Below are positions 30,214-41,730 of a stretch of DNA of 64,000 nt, piece after piece. The notes under the pieces are model-generated. The model ran no database searches. It saw nothing but the letters and a program-made list of their open reading frames with translations, and was not told the origin of the DNA. The position numbers and the translations under genes were made by a program. Origin of the DNA: SAR202 cluster bacterium (GTDB taxonomy: Bacteria > Chloroflexota > Dehalococcoidia > Lucifugimonadales > UBA2962); NCBI GenBank assembly GCA_009392275.1, contig VFGV01000008.1:34501-98500 (forward strand), written 5' to 3'. The first letter of the stretch is position 1, and each line of letters starts with the position of its first letter.

Positions 30214-31383
30214 TTAATCATATGTAAATTCAGCAATCGCATACTTTTTGATACCTTTCCAATTGTATTCCACACCTAAACCAGGCCCTTCTGGAACATC
30301 TACACACCCATCTTTGCCAATCGCTTCTAATTGATCGGAGTATTCCCCTAAATATATCTCTGAAGGAGAGGCTGGATTTGGAACTTTTGGATGTACTAAT
30401 CCCATTTCATAGAAATTAGAGTTCCTCATTGCCGCCATACAATGTCTCTGGGCAGGACCAGCTATATGTAATTCAACGTCCATGCCAAAACCTTCAGCTG
30501 CATGAGCAATTTTCATAGTTCCGGTGATACCACCATCATATTCAGGATCCGCTCTAAAAAAATCTGTTGCCTCAGCAATAGCCATATCAACATGGGGTTC
30601 TACTAAATGCAAATGTTCCCCTTGCAAAATCGGTGTTTTGATTGCCTGCCTTAGTTTTCTATAAATAAAGAAAGATACTCCTCCATCTTTCATTGGATCT
30701 TCATACCAAAAGAAGTTTTGATCATCACAAGCACGCCCGACTTTCAGTGCATCAGCGTAAGTATTGAAAATACAGCAAGGATCAGTCATAAGAGCCATCT
30801 TGTCTCCAACTCGGGAACCAACCTCATTTATTATGCTAATCTCTCTTTCTACATCACCATCGTCCCAACCATGGATCTTAAACCCTTTATAACCTAACTC
30901 CATACATTGTTCGGCAAAATCTGCAAACTCCTCTGGTGAAGATAATCCTCCTTTACTTTTGTCCCCATGAAGCGTACTAGCATATGCGGGTAGTTTTTTT
31001 CTATGTCCACCTAAAAGTCTGTAGATAGGTTCTTGGTAGTACTTTCCTGCAAAATCCCACAAAGCTATATCCACTGGACCAATACCCATCTTGTCTTGCT
31101 TTCTCAGAACTACTTTAGCGGTATCATAAAACCACTCCCTTTCAAGTGGGTTTTTTCCAATAAGGGCAGGGGCAATCGCCTCAACCTGTGGCAAAGTTCC
31201 GGGAGCAATTGAAATGTATTCACCAACTATCCCTTCGTTAGTCATAATTCGAACACCAAGAATTTTACGACCACCTGTACTAGCTCCAGGTTCATAATAA
31301 ATATTCATCCCAGTACTAACAGTATCTTTGTATGGAAGTCTATATTGTGTAATTTCTATTTTTGTTATTACCGGGCTAGACAT
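30214..31383 (-). CDS. Mandelate racemase / muconate lactonizing enzyme family (enolase superfamily)
   Basis: DIALWDFAGKYYQEPIYRLLGG, GYKGFKIHGW, DPCCIF, WYEDPM. Start at ATG 31383 after GAGG. Confidence 0.9.
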   Translation of the reverse strand: MSSPVITKIEITQYRLPYKDTVSTGMNIYYEPGASTGGRKILGVRIMTNEGIVGEYISIAPGTLPQVEAIAPALIGKNPLEREWFYDTAKVVLRKQDKMGIGPVDIALWDFAGKYYQEPIYRLLGGHRKKLPAYASTLHGDKSKGGLSSPEEFADFAEQCMELGYKGFKIHGWDDGDVEREISIINEVGSRVGDKMALMTDPCCIFNTYADALKVGRACDDQNFFWYEDPMKDGGVSFFIYRKLRQAIKTPILQGEHLHLVEPHVDMAIAEATDFFRADPEYDGGITGTMKIAHAAEGFGMDVELHIAGPAQRHCMAAMRNSNFYEMGLVHPKVPNPASPSEIYLGEYSDQLEAIGKDGCVDVPEGPGLGVEYNWKGIKKYAIAEFTYD

Positions 31384-31478
31384 ATAGAGCCTCATTTTAT
31401 TGATAGATTTTCTTATACCTTACAGATATCTGAATTAAATTGTAATATCTTTAGGTAAACCAAACGTGTCTTACAAAA

Positions 31479-31494
31479 TTGTCTATATAGACAA
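31479..31494. promoter_or_regulatory. 16-bp perfect palindrome, putative operator in divergent intergenic region
   Basis: TTGTCTATATAGACAA, just upstream of the SDR start. Confidence 0.45.
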
Positions 31495-31502
31495 CTAAAT
31501 AA

Positions 31503-32330
31503 ATGGAGTTCAAATTGTTAAAAGAAATGGATCTCACCGGTCGAGTAGCCGTTATAACTGGTGGCGGCAGAGGAATTGGAAGAGAAATCGCACTTGCGAT
31601 GGCTGAATGTGGAGCAGATATCGCTTTAGCCGCGAGAACTGAAGAAGAACTTGAGTCGGTAAAACAAGAGGTAATTGAAAAAGGAAAGCGCTGCATCGCT
31701 TTACGAACTGACGTATCGGACTCAAAACAAGTAGATAATCTTGTTGAAAATACAATCTCCGAATTTGGGAAAATCGACATTATGGTAAATAATGCCGGTG
31801 CTTTGCACTTCCTACCGCTAGTACCTATACCAGATCAAGTGCCTAATCCTGCAAGACTTTCAAGGACGCCGGATTCTCGAATAAGCGACGATGAATGGCA
31901 AAAGATAATGGATGTTAATGTAAACGGCGTAATGTATGGATGCAGGGCAGTTGCACCTCATATGATAGATAGAGGTTATGGCAAAATTATAAATATTTCT
32001 TCCAGTAATGGCGCGCAGGGCGTTCCATACTGTGCCCCATATAATGTGTCAAAAGCAGCAATCAATATGCTTACTAGAGTTCTGGCTTTAGAATGGGCTT
32101 CATATGGAGTAACAGTAAATGGTTTAGCTCCTGGGTCTTTCCACACTGAAATGACTAATGCTGTGTGGTCAGATGCTAAATCTGTTGAAAAACATATAGA
32201 CGCAATTCCTGTTAAACGTGGAGGTAAATTGCGAGATCTTGGCATATTTGCGGCGTATTTAGCAAGTGAAGCCAGTGATTATATGACCGGACAAGTTGTA
32301 TATATAGATGGAGGCAGAACTGCTGTTTGA
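31503..32330 (+). CDS. SDR-family oxidoreductase
   Basis: GRVAVITGGGRGIGREIALA, NNAG, YNVSKAA. Confidence 0.92.
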   Translation: MEFKLLKEMDLTGRVAVITGGGRGIGREIALAMAECGADIALAARTEEELESVKQEVIEKGKRCIALRTDVSDSKQVDNLVENTISEFGKIDIMVNNAGALHFLPLVPIPDQVPNPARLSRTPDSRISDDEWQKIMDVNVNGVMYGCRAVAPHMIDRGYGKIINISSSNGAQGVPYCAPYNVSKAAINMLTRVLALEWASYGVTVNGLAPGSFHTEMTNAVWSDAKSVEKHIDAIPVKRGGKLRDLGIFAAYLASEASDYMTGQVVYIDGGRTAV

Positions 32331-32360
32331 ATTAATATCTAAATCAATAGTGAGGTACGA

Positions 32361-32690
32361 ATGTTTCGGATAAGAAGAATATGCAAACCTAAAACTCGCC
32401 CTGACACATGGAAAGTTGCAGGCATTTTAAAAAATGTTTGCACTGAATACGAGAAAAAAGGCAGGCGTCCGGCAACCATAGTAATAGGCGGATTCGGCAC
32501 TCCAGGTGCTGAAATAACTGTAACTGCCGAATGGGACCAGGAATCTATCGAATCGAACCAGAGAAAAGATGTACCTGAGTTAATAATGAGTAAATATAGT
32601 GGTGAACTCGCAAAGCTTATTCAATCAAACGAAATCGAATTCTATGAAATTGCGACTGACGATAAATTGAATCAATGGGGAGTATCCTAG
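32361..32690 (+). CDS. Hypothetical small protein
   Basis: 109-aa ORF with GAGG upstream, co-oriented behind the SDR; no family recognised. Confidence 0.55.
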   Translation: MFRIRRICKPKTRPDTWKVAGILKNVCTEYEKKGRRPATIVIGGFGTPGAEITVTAEWDQESIESNQRKDVPELIMSKYSGELAKLIQSNEIEFYEIATDDKLNQWGVS

Positions 32691-32718
32691 AAACAGTTCA
32701 ATTTAACATCGTAGCTTA

Positions 32719-35700
32719 TTAGTGCCCTACTAGAGCTACATATCCAGAATCTCCCAACATTTCTGCAACATATTCAGCTAATTCGGTTGTCGCTTCGACT
32801 TTAATTAATGGCCAAGCTAACTTAACAACACTATTTGGAGTCTTTACTTCCATCTCAAGGTCATCATGTCCTGTATGTTCTAGTAATTCACGAATCAAAT
32901 TATTAAGTAATACTCTATCGGCTTCTATTTTCTTTGATTCAATAATTGTTATCAGCAATCTCTTCGGCAAAGAATTTGAAGGTTGTTCAGATTTAGTTTC
33001 AATCTTTTTACCAATGCTAACATCAGATCCATTAGTCGATACGATTGCAGGTTTTAAACTATCAATGCTCTCAGTTTCTGGCACTACAGCTAAAGGTTTT
33101 TCATTCGAAAATAGACTGGATTCAACTTGCGGTGCTAAATTATCCGCAGGTTTCACAGGTAAATCACTAAGCATGAATTCATTGATTTCTGCTGCAGATA
33201 TACTAACCTGATCTTCCCCTCTATCTTTTACAATTCCACTTATCAAAATGGATTTACCATCTCTAAGCAATTCACGTGTTGTGGCCAACAGTTCTTCCCA
33301 TACAAAAACTTCTACAGAGCCGTTAAGCATGCCAACATTCACGATCGCAAATGCTTTACCGTTACGCGTGTTTCTAAACGAGACAGATTGAATCTGTCCT
33401 GCAATTTTAATTTTTTCCCTATTCATATCTTGTCGAATTAAATCACGTGAAACCACTGTAGTAGAATCAGCACTTGCTGCTATAAATGCTAATACATCTT
33501 TACTGGATAAATTTACTCCTAACAACTCTAATTCCCACTCTCCTTTTTGATTATCAGTTGTATATCCCTCCTCTATTTCGATCTCAGTCAAAGGAGCTTG
33601 AACTGATTCACCAAACATATCAAACATTGAGGTCTGATCAGAATTCCTAAGCTGCGCCTCACTTTGTGCCAAAGCAACCACCCTATCCGCTACACTTAAA
33701 ATTGAGGTTCTATCTCCAAAACAATCAAAAGCTCCTACTTTAATTAAGCTATCCAAAGCTTTACGATTTAATCCTGTCATATCGGCAAGTCTGCACATCT
33801 CCTCTATAGAACTAAATTTACCATGCTGTTTTCTAACATCAATCAATTTTTCTAAAGTGGAAACACCTACATTTTTTATCGAAGACATTCCAAATCTTAT
33901 AGATAATTCGGAATCCACTTCGTCATATAAAGAAAACTCGACCTCTCCTGAATTAATATCTGGTCCTTTAACTTTAATGCCCAACCTCAGACACTCTCCC
34001 ACCGCTATGGAAACCCTATCTGCATTACCAGAATATGCATTTAGTAATGATGTCATGTATTCGCCCGTATAGTTAGCTTTGAAATACGCTGTCCAATATG
34101 AAATAAGTCCGTAGCTAATACTGTGAGCTTTATTAAAGGCATATCCCGCAAAAGGCTCAACTAATTCAAACACTCTATCTGCAACATCCTGCGAATATCC
34201 TTGCTTCAAGGCACCATCCATAAATCTTTCACGTTCCTCAGCCATAATCTCAGGAATTTTCTTTCCCATTGCCTTTCTCACTACATCAGCTTCCCCTAGA
34301 GAATACCCCGCAAACCTTCTTGCTATATATAAAACCTGATCCTGAAACACGATTACCCCATATGTTTCCTTAAGTATTTCTTCCAAATCCTCATGGGGGT
34401 AGTACGCCTCGCTCCTACCATGTTTAGCGTCAATAAAAGTATCGATATGTTCCATCGGGCCCGGCCTATAAAGAGCGATCATGGCTGCTACGTCTCCCAA
34501 GGATGTAGGCTTCAAATCTTGAATGTACCTTGTCATTCCGGTACTTTCCAATTGGAAGACACCAACTGTTTCACCATTTGAAAGTAAATCAAAGGTTTTC
34601 GAATCATTTAAAGGTATATCTGTTAATGCTAGATGTTGACCTGTACGCTCTTCTATAAGATCCCTAGTCCTTGCCAAAATTGTGAGGTTTGCAAGCCCTA
34701 AAAAGTCCATCTTAAGTAAACCTAAATCAGCAAGAGGTTTCATCGCATATTGAGTTGTATTAACTCCATTCTCAAATCCTTTAACCGGTCTCTGAAGAGG
34801 AATATAATCTTCTAATGGCTCTTTGGAGATAACCACACCAGCAGCATGAGTACTTGAATGCCTAGTCAATCCCTCTACACCCTTAGCCGTATCTAAAAGT
34901 TTGTTCACAGCTTGATCATTTTGATAAAGACCAGCCAATTCCCCACTTGACTGAACAGCTTCATCTAAAGTTATATGCAACTTTTGAGGTACTAATTTGG
35001 CTACTCTATCGACCTCTGGGTAAGGCATGGCTAATGCTCTACCTGAATCTCTAATAGCGGCCCTTGCTCCTAGTGTGCCAAATGTAATTATTTGAGCAAC
35101 ATGATCTTCTCCATATTTTTCCACTACGTAATTAATTACTTCATCGCGCCTATCATCCTGGAAATCCATATCAATATCAGGCATTTCTTTACGTTCCAGG
35201 TTTAAGAACCTCTCGAAAACTAAATCAAAATCTAACGGATTTATGTCCGTAACGCCTAAACAAAAAAGCACTAAACTTGCCGCCGCGCTACCCCTAACTG
35301 CAAAGAAGATATCGTGATGCCTAACAAATCGTGCGATATCCCATACCACCAAAAAATAGTTGGGGAAATGAGTGTCTTCAATGACACTCAATTCATACTT
35401 CAATCTATCTAGTTCCTTCTCCCCTGGATTAGAAACACGACTTTTGAGACCTTCCTGGCAAAGCTCAGTTAGAAATTCGATGGATGTTTTACCATCGGTA
35501 TCCTTATATTCTGGCAACCTTAAAGTTTCGAAATCGAGCTCTAAATTACATTTATCTGCAATGACATTAGTATTAGATATGGCCTCAGGTAAATCTTGAT
35601 ATGTTTCCACCATTTCAGTTGGACTTTTCAGATAATATGAATCTTCCTCCATTCGTAGTCTTTTTGAATCTTGAACATTTGTATTAGTATGAATACAAAT

Positions 35701-36366
35701 TAATATATCCTGAAAAGGCGCATGTTCCCTTAGCACATAATGAGCATCGTTAGTGGCCACTATTCCTATATCAAGCTCTTCTTTAAGTTTTAAAAGCCCG
35801 TCATTTATTGTTGGCAATTCAGGAACGTCACCATGACGCATTATTTCGAAATAGTAATCTTCAAATGTGTTTCTATACCATTCTGCAGATGATTTCGCAT
35901 CATCTAAACGCCCATCGATGAGCGCCCGTGGCACTTCTCCGCTGGGACATCCCGACATTACTATCAGGCCCTCTCTGTATTTCTCTAAAGACTCCCGGTC
36001 TACCCTAGGCCTATAATAAAAACCCTCTAAATGCGCTAATGTCACTAATTTAACGAGGTTTTTATATCCAGTATTATTTTTGGCTAAAACAGTTAAGTGA
36101 TATGGCCTTTTATCAGATGGATTCCTTTCTAACCTACTAGAAGGGCTCACATATAATTCACATCCAATGATTGGCTTAACTCCATGGCGCTTGGCTATTT
36201 GATAAAAATCAACTGCTCCATATAATCCACCATGGTCGGTGATCGCTAAAGCCTCCATCCCTAACTCGGAAGCTCTTTTTACTAATTGCTCAAGACGGCT
36301 AAGCCCATCAAGCAAACTATACTCGGTGTGTACATGTAAGTGTGAAAATTTATGATTGTCTGTCAA
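32719..36366 (-). CDS. dnaE: DNA polymerase III subunit alpha
   Basis: PHP N-terminus FSHLHVHTEYSLLDG; PDIDMDFQDDRRDEVINYV; GYAFNKAHSISYGLISYWTAYFKANY. Confidence 0.97.
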   Translation of the reverse strand: MTDNHKFSHLHVHTEYSLLDGLSRLEQLVKRASELGMEALAITDHGGLYGAVDFYQIAKRHGVKPIIGCELYVSPSSRLERNPSDKRPYHLTVLAKNNTGYKNLVKLVTLAHLEGFYYRPRVDRESLEKYREGLIVMSGCPSGEVPRALIDGRLDDAKSSAEWYRNTFEDYYFEIMRHGDVPELPTINDGLLKLKEELDIGIVATNDAHYVLREHAPFQDILICIHTNTNVQDSKRLRMEEDSYYLKSPTEMVETYQDLPEAISNTNVIADKCNLELDFETLRLPEYKDTDGKTSIEFLTELCQEGLKSRVSNPGEKELDRLKYELSVIEDTHFPNYFLVVWDIARFVRHHDIFFAVRGSAAASLVLFCLGVTDINPLDFDLVFERFLNLERKEMPDIDMDFQDDRRDEVINYVVEKYGEDHVAQIITFGTLGARAAIRDSGRALAMPYPEVDRVAKLVPQKLHITLDEAVQSSGELAGLYQNDQAVNKLLDTAKGVEGLTRHSSTHAAGVVISKEPLEDYIPLQRPVKGFENGVNTTQYAMKPLADLGLLKMDFLGLANLTILARTRDLIEERTGQHLALTDIPLNDSKTFDLLSNGETVGVFQLESTGMTRYIQDLKPTSLGDVAAMIALYRPGPMEHIDTFIDAKHGRSEAYYPHEDLEEILKETYGVIVFQDQVLYIARRFAGYSLGEADVVRKAMGKKIPEIMAEERERFMDGALKQGYSQDVADRVFELVEPFAGYAFNKAHSISYGLISYWTAYFKANYTGEYMTSLLNAYSGNADRVSIAVGECLRLGIKVKGPDINSGEVEFSLYDEVDSELSIRFGMSSIKNVGVSTLEKLIDVRKQHGKFSSIEEMCRLADMTGLNRKALDSLIKVGAFDCFGDRTSILSVADRVVALAQSEAQLRNSDQTSMFDMFGESVQAPLTEIEIEEGYTTDNQKGEWELELLGVNLSSKDVLAFIAASADSTTVVSRDLIRQDMNREKIKIAGQIQSVSFRNTRNGKAFAIVNVGMLNGSVEVFVWEELLATTRELLRDGKSILISGIVKDRGEDQVSISAAEINEFMLSDLPVKPADNLAPQVESSLFSNEKPLAVVPETESIDSLKPAIVSTNGSDVSIGKKIETKSEQPSNSLPKRLLITIIESKKIEADRVLLNNLIRELLEHTGHDDLEMEVKTPNSVVKLAWPLIKVEATTELAEYVAEMLGDSGYVALVGH

Positions 36367-36474
36367 ATTAGTAGTTCAATTTATAGGGTTTTTTACAACG
36401 CTATATTATAGGTATGAGCACACACTTTTCCAGTCAAAATACAGTGTTTTCAACACTTATGCAATCACATTATT

Positions 36475-36504
36475 AAAAGGCCTCCAAATTCATGGAGGCC
36501 TTTT
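36475..36504 (-). terminator. Rho-independent terminator downstream of groL
   Basis: AAAAGGCCTCC-AAATTCAT-GGAGGCCTTTT: 11-bp perfect stem with T-run on both strands. Confidence 0.85.
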
Positions 36505-36527
36505 AATTGACTGATTATTACTATCGC

Positions 36528-38159
<1,632 letters not shown>

Positions 38160-38198
38160 TTACCGTACTATAATTTTGTGTCGGTAACATTATTAATC

Positions 38199-38489
38199 TT
38201 ATTTTTTGAAAAGAATATCGTCTTCTCTGACAATTAGATATTCTGTCTCACCATGCTTATACTCGGTACCGGCATATTTTGAATACACAACAATGTCTCC
38301 AACCGACACCTCTAACTCAGTTCGTGAACCATCTTCGTTAAGCTTGCCTGGCCCCACAGCTACTACTTTACCTTCTTGTGGTTTTTCTTTAGCTGTGTCT
38401 GGGATATAAATTCCTCCAGCTGAAATCTGTTCATCAGACTCCATTGGTTCAATTACAACCCGATTACCAAGCGGTTTGAAATCTGCCAT
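38199..38489 (-). CDS. groS: Co-chaperonin GroES
   Basis: [43 protein letters not shown]. Confidence 0.98.
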   Translation of the reverse strand: MADFKPLGNRVVIEPMESDEQISAGGIYIPDTAKEKPQEGKVVAVGPGKLNEDGSRTELEVSVGDIVVYSKYAGTEYKHGETEYLIVREDDILFKK

Positions 38490-38527
38490 TATTCACTATC
38501 CTCCTAGTGTTTTAATGATATTTGAAT

Positions 38528-38552
38528 AGGTCATTATATTTTAATATGACCT
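38528..38552. promoter_or_regulatory. Inverted repeat upstream of groS-groL
   Basis: AGGTCAT-N11-ATGACCT; no canonical CIRCE seen. Confidence 0.35.
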
Positions 38553-38697
38553 TTCAATAGCCTTAAGATAAATTAATATTTGACGTCTTTTTTGACACTA
38601 CCTATCCAATAAGACAACAAAAAATTGTAAAAAGACGACAGTGTATATGTCAATAGAAATGTAAAATTAATGCTCTATACTGAACAATTATCAAGCA

Positions 38698-39642
38698 ATG
38701 AGTAAACAAAAACAATACAAAAACAGTTTAAACGGTCAAATAACCGAGTTAGTAACCGCGATATTTGTAACAATGAGACCAAAGCAATGGAGTAAGAACC
38801 TTCTGGTTTTCTTCGCTTTGCTATTTAGTGTTCAAGAATCCTGGGATATAACACAATGGTCAACTGTCGATTCCATGCTCGCTAACTCGATCATTGCGTT
38901 TATTATATTTTCTGTTATATCGGGCGCTGTTTATTTGATCAACGATGTACTCGATTACGAAAAAGATAATATACATCCAGTAAAATCTATGCGTCCAATT
39001 GCTTCAGGCAAGTTATCAAAGAAAATAGCCACAATTACAGGAACATCGCTGCTATTTATAGGAATTGCCTTATCCTTTGTTTTACACCTAAATTTCGGCT
39101 GGATATCAATTGGATATGTAATTTTAATGACTTCATATTCGATAGTTTTGAAAAATATTGTGCTTATTGATTGCTTTGCTATCAGCGCAGGTTTTGTCTT
39201 AAGAGCAATCGCTGGTGCTGCAGTTTTAGACGTACCTATCTCATTATGGCTTTATTTGTGCACCGGGTTAGGTGCACTAGTCATTGCATTAGGTAAAAGG
39301 AGATGCGAATTAATACGTTCCGGCGAAAAAGCATCATTGCAAAGAACCAGCCTAAAATCTTACTCGATAAAGTTGATTGATGCTGTTTCTATTATGGCTA
39401 TAATAGCCACTGTCATTGTATACACAACCTATATTTTTGCAGCAACTAATTTACCAGATAATTACCTAATGACATTGACAATACCAATGGTAATATATGG
39501 TTTGCTTAGATACATATATTTGGTACATTTTAAAAATCTGGGGGAATCACCAGAAGATTTGTTACTGTCAGATAAACACTTATTCGGTACAGTTACAATT
39601 TGGATTGCTATTACAGCTATAGTACTAGTTATATTCCGATAA
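38698..39642 (+). CDS. Decaprenyl-phosphate phosphoribosyltransferase-like UbiA-family prenyltransferase
   Basis: MRPKQWSKNLLVFFALLFS; NDVLDYEKDNIHPVKSMRPIASG. Confidence 0.88.
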   Translation: MSKQKQYKNSLNGQITELVTAIFVTMRPKQWSKNLLVFFALLFSVQESWDITQWSTVDSMLANSIIAFIIFSVISGAVYLINDVLDYEKDNIHPVKSMRPIASGKLSKKIATITGTSLLFIGIALSFVLHLNFGWISIGYVILMTSYSIVLKNIVLIDCFAISAGFVLRAIAGAAVLDVPISLWLYLCTGLGALVIALGKRRCELIRSGEKASLQRTSLKSYSIKLIDAVSIMAIIATVIVYTTYIFAATNLPDNYLMTLTIPMVIYGLLRYIYLVHFKNLGESPEDLLLSDKHLFGTVTIWIAITAIVLVIFR

Positions 39643-39678
39643 CCCTAGAAACTTTAATAAAAAAATTAAGAGATATAA

Positions 39679-41724
39679 GTGAGTCCTCCAGAAATACTAT
39701 TTAACGTTATCCCTATTTGGGTTGGTGTTTACACATTAACAGCAATCTTTTTTGGTGTTGCAACTTTCATCCTATACAAAGATGCTATACGGCTTATATT
39801 ACTGGGGCAGCAATCTGATCTTACGAAGAATAAATTGCAACGATTTACAGGCATCCTAAAACCCGTTTTTGGCCAAAGCAAAGTCCTACAAAGTTTTTCA
39901 TTAAAAACAGATTTAGCAGGCCTCGCACACATGTTTATATTTTGGGGGTTCTTATCTTTTGCATTAAGTTATGTGTTGTTTATTTTTGGCGATTCGATAT
40001 CCGATAGATTTTCCGAAATTATATTGACTCCTAAGGGAGTACAGGTGTTTGCATCATATCTTGATATTTTAGCCATAATATTTTTATTTGTTATATTCCT
40101 TGGAATTGTACGGAGATGGTTGAAAACTCCGAGACGCCTCTCATTCGATTTAACACAAAAACTTGATGCTGCAATCATACTGGGCTTTATTACACTTTTG
40201 ATGTGTTTAACAATTATGACAGAAGCTTTTTATGTTTCTGGAAACGGAACTGGCTCACACGCTGAGGCATTGATAGGTAAGGCTATTGGGAAGGCTCTAA
40301 TATCAGCTAATATTTCACAGAGCTTAGGATTACTCCTTCATGAGATTTGTTGGTGGCTACATGTACTTTTGATACTTTCATTTTCCATAGTAATTCCATT
40401 ATCAAAACATACACATTTGCTTGGTGCTCCGGTTAACTTCTTCTTTAGATCTCTGGAAAGTCCCGGAACTCTTACCACCCCAAACCTAGCGGAGTCTGAC
40501 GCTTTTGGTGCTCTTAATGTTAAGGATTTCACCTGGAAACAGTTGCTTGATGGGTATGCATGCGCCGTATGCGGAAGGTGCAGTGATGTATGCCCTGCAA
40601 ATTTCAGCGGAAAGAGTCTATCTCCAATGCATATCGTAGCCAGCCTTAAGGACCATACTCAAAAAGTAGGCCCTTCCATCATAAAAGGCAGCAGTATTGA
40701 ACAAGCAAATCCTTTAGTTCCTAATGAAATACCTCAAGAAGCAATTTGGGATTGCTTAACATGTGGCGCATGTGTATATGAATGTCCTGTCGGAGTGGAA
40801 CACGTGCAAACGATTGTTGATGTCCGCAGACATCTTGTTATGGAAAAAGCAGAAATACCTGAAACTGGTCAAACAGCATTAATTAGCTTAGAGCAGCGAG
40901 GTCACCCATGGAGAGGAACAACATACGGTAGAACTGACTGGATGGCCGACATGAAGATACCTACCATTGATGAAAACCCCGATGCCGATTATCTTCTATG
41001 GATAGGATGCACATCAGCTTTAGATAAAAGAGGACATGCAGTAGCACGATCATTAGCAAGAGTACTTCAAAGAGCGAATGTTGATTTTGCTGTTCTAGGC
41101 CAAAAAGAAACCTGCACAGGAGATCCGGCTAGAAGATTAGGTAATGAGTATTTGTATCAGAATATGGCCAACCAAACAATAGACAATTTAAAAGCTCATA
41201 AAGTAACAAAAATAATCACATTGTGCCCGCATTGCTTCAACGTGATGAAAAACGAATATCCCCATTTACAAGGAGAGTTCGAAGTCACACATTATAGTAA
41301 GTTCGTCGACGAACTTATATCAACTGGAAAACTAAATACCATCGGAGAAATAAAAGAAACGGTTTCGTATCACGATTCTTGCTACCTAGGCAGACAAAAT
41401 AATATTTATGAAGAGCCTAGAAGCGTCGCTTCATCAATACCTGGATTAAATCTATTGGAAATGAATAAAAATAGAGAAAAAGGATTTTGCTGTGGCGCCG
41501 GCGGAGGACATGCTTGGCTAGAGGAAAATCGAGGCACAAGAACTAACCATATGCGAACGGATCAATTCCTAGAAACTGGCGCAGACACTGTCGCAGTTTC
41601 TTGTCCATTCTGCCTGCAAATGTTTGACGAAGGTTTGAGCTCCAGAGACGGATCTAAAAAAAGAAAGGCTGTCGACTTAATTGAACTTGTTGACGAAAGC
41701 ACAACAAAAACAAATGAGAAATAG
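39679..41724 (+). CDS. HdrD/GlpC-like membrane (Fe-S) oxidoreductase
   Basis: N-terminal TM region; CAVCGRCSDVCP and CLTCGACVYECP clusters; CCG domain HDSCYLGR...GFCCGAGGG. GTG start. Confidence 0.88.
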   Translation: MSPPEILFNVIPIWVGVYTLTAIFFGVATFILYKDAIRLILLGQQSDLTKNKLQRFTGILKPVFGQSKVLQSFSLKTDLAGLAHMFIFWGFLSFALSYVLFIFGDSISDRFSEIILTPKGVQVFASYLDILAIIFLFVIFLGIVRRWLKTPRRLSFDLTQKLDAAIILGFITLLMCLTIMTEAFYVSGNGTGSHAEALIGKAIGKALISANISQSLGLLLHEICWWLHVLLILSFSIVIPLSKHTHLLGAPVNFFFRSLESPGTLTTPNLAESDAFGALNVKDFTWKQLLDGYACAVCGRCSDVCPANFSGKSLSPMHIVASLKDHTQKVGPSIIKGSSIEQANPLVPNEIPQEAIWDCLTCGACVYECPVGVEHVQTIVDVRRHLVMEKAEIPETGQTALISLEQRGHPWRGTTYGRTDWMADMKIPTIDENPDADYLLWIGCTSALDKRGHAVARSLARVLQRANVDFAVLGQKETCTGDPARRLGNEYLYQNMANQTIDNLKAHKVTKIITLCPHCFNVMKNEYPHLQGEFEVTHYSKFVDELISTGKLNTIGEIKETVSYHDSCYLGRQNNIYEEPRSVASSIPGLNLLEMNKNREKGFCCGAGGGHAWLEENRGTRTNHMRTDQFLETGADTVAVSCPFCLQMFDEGLSSRDGSKKRKAVDLIELVDESTTKTNEK

Positions 41725-41730
41725 AATTAT

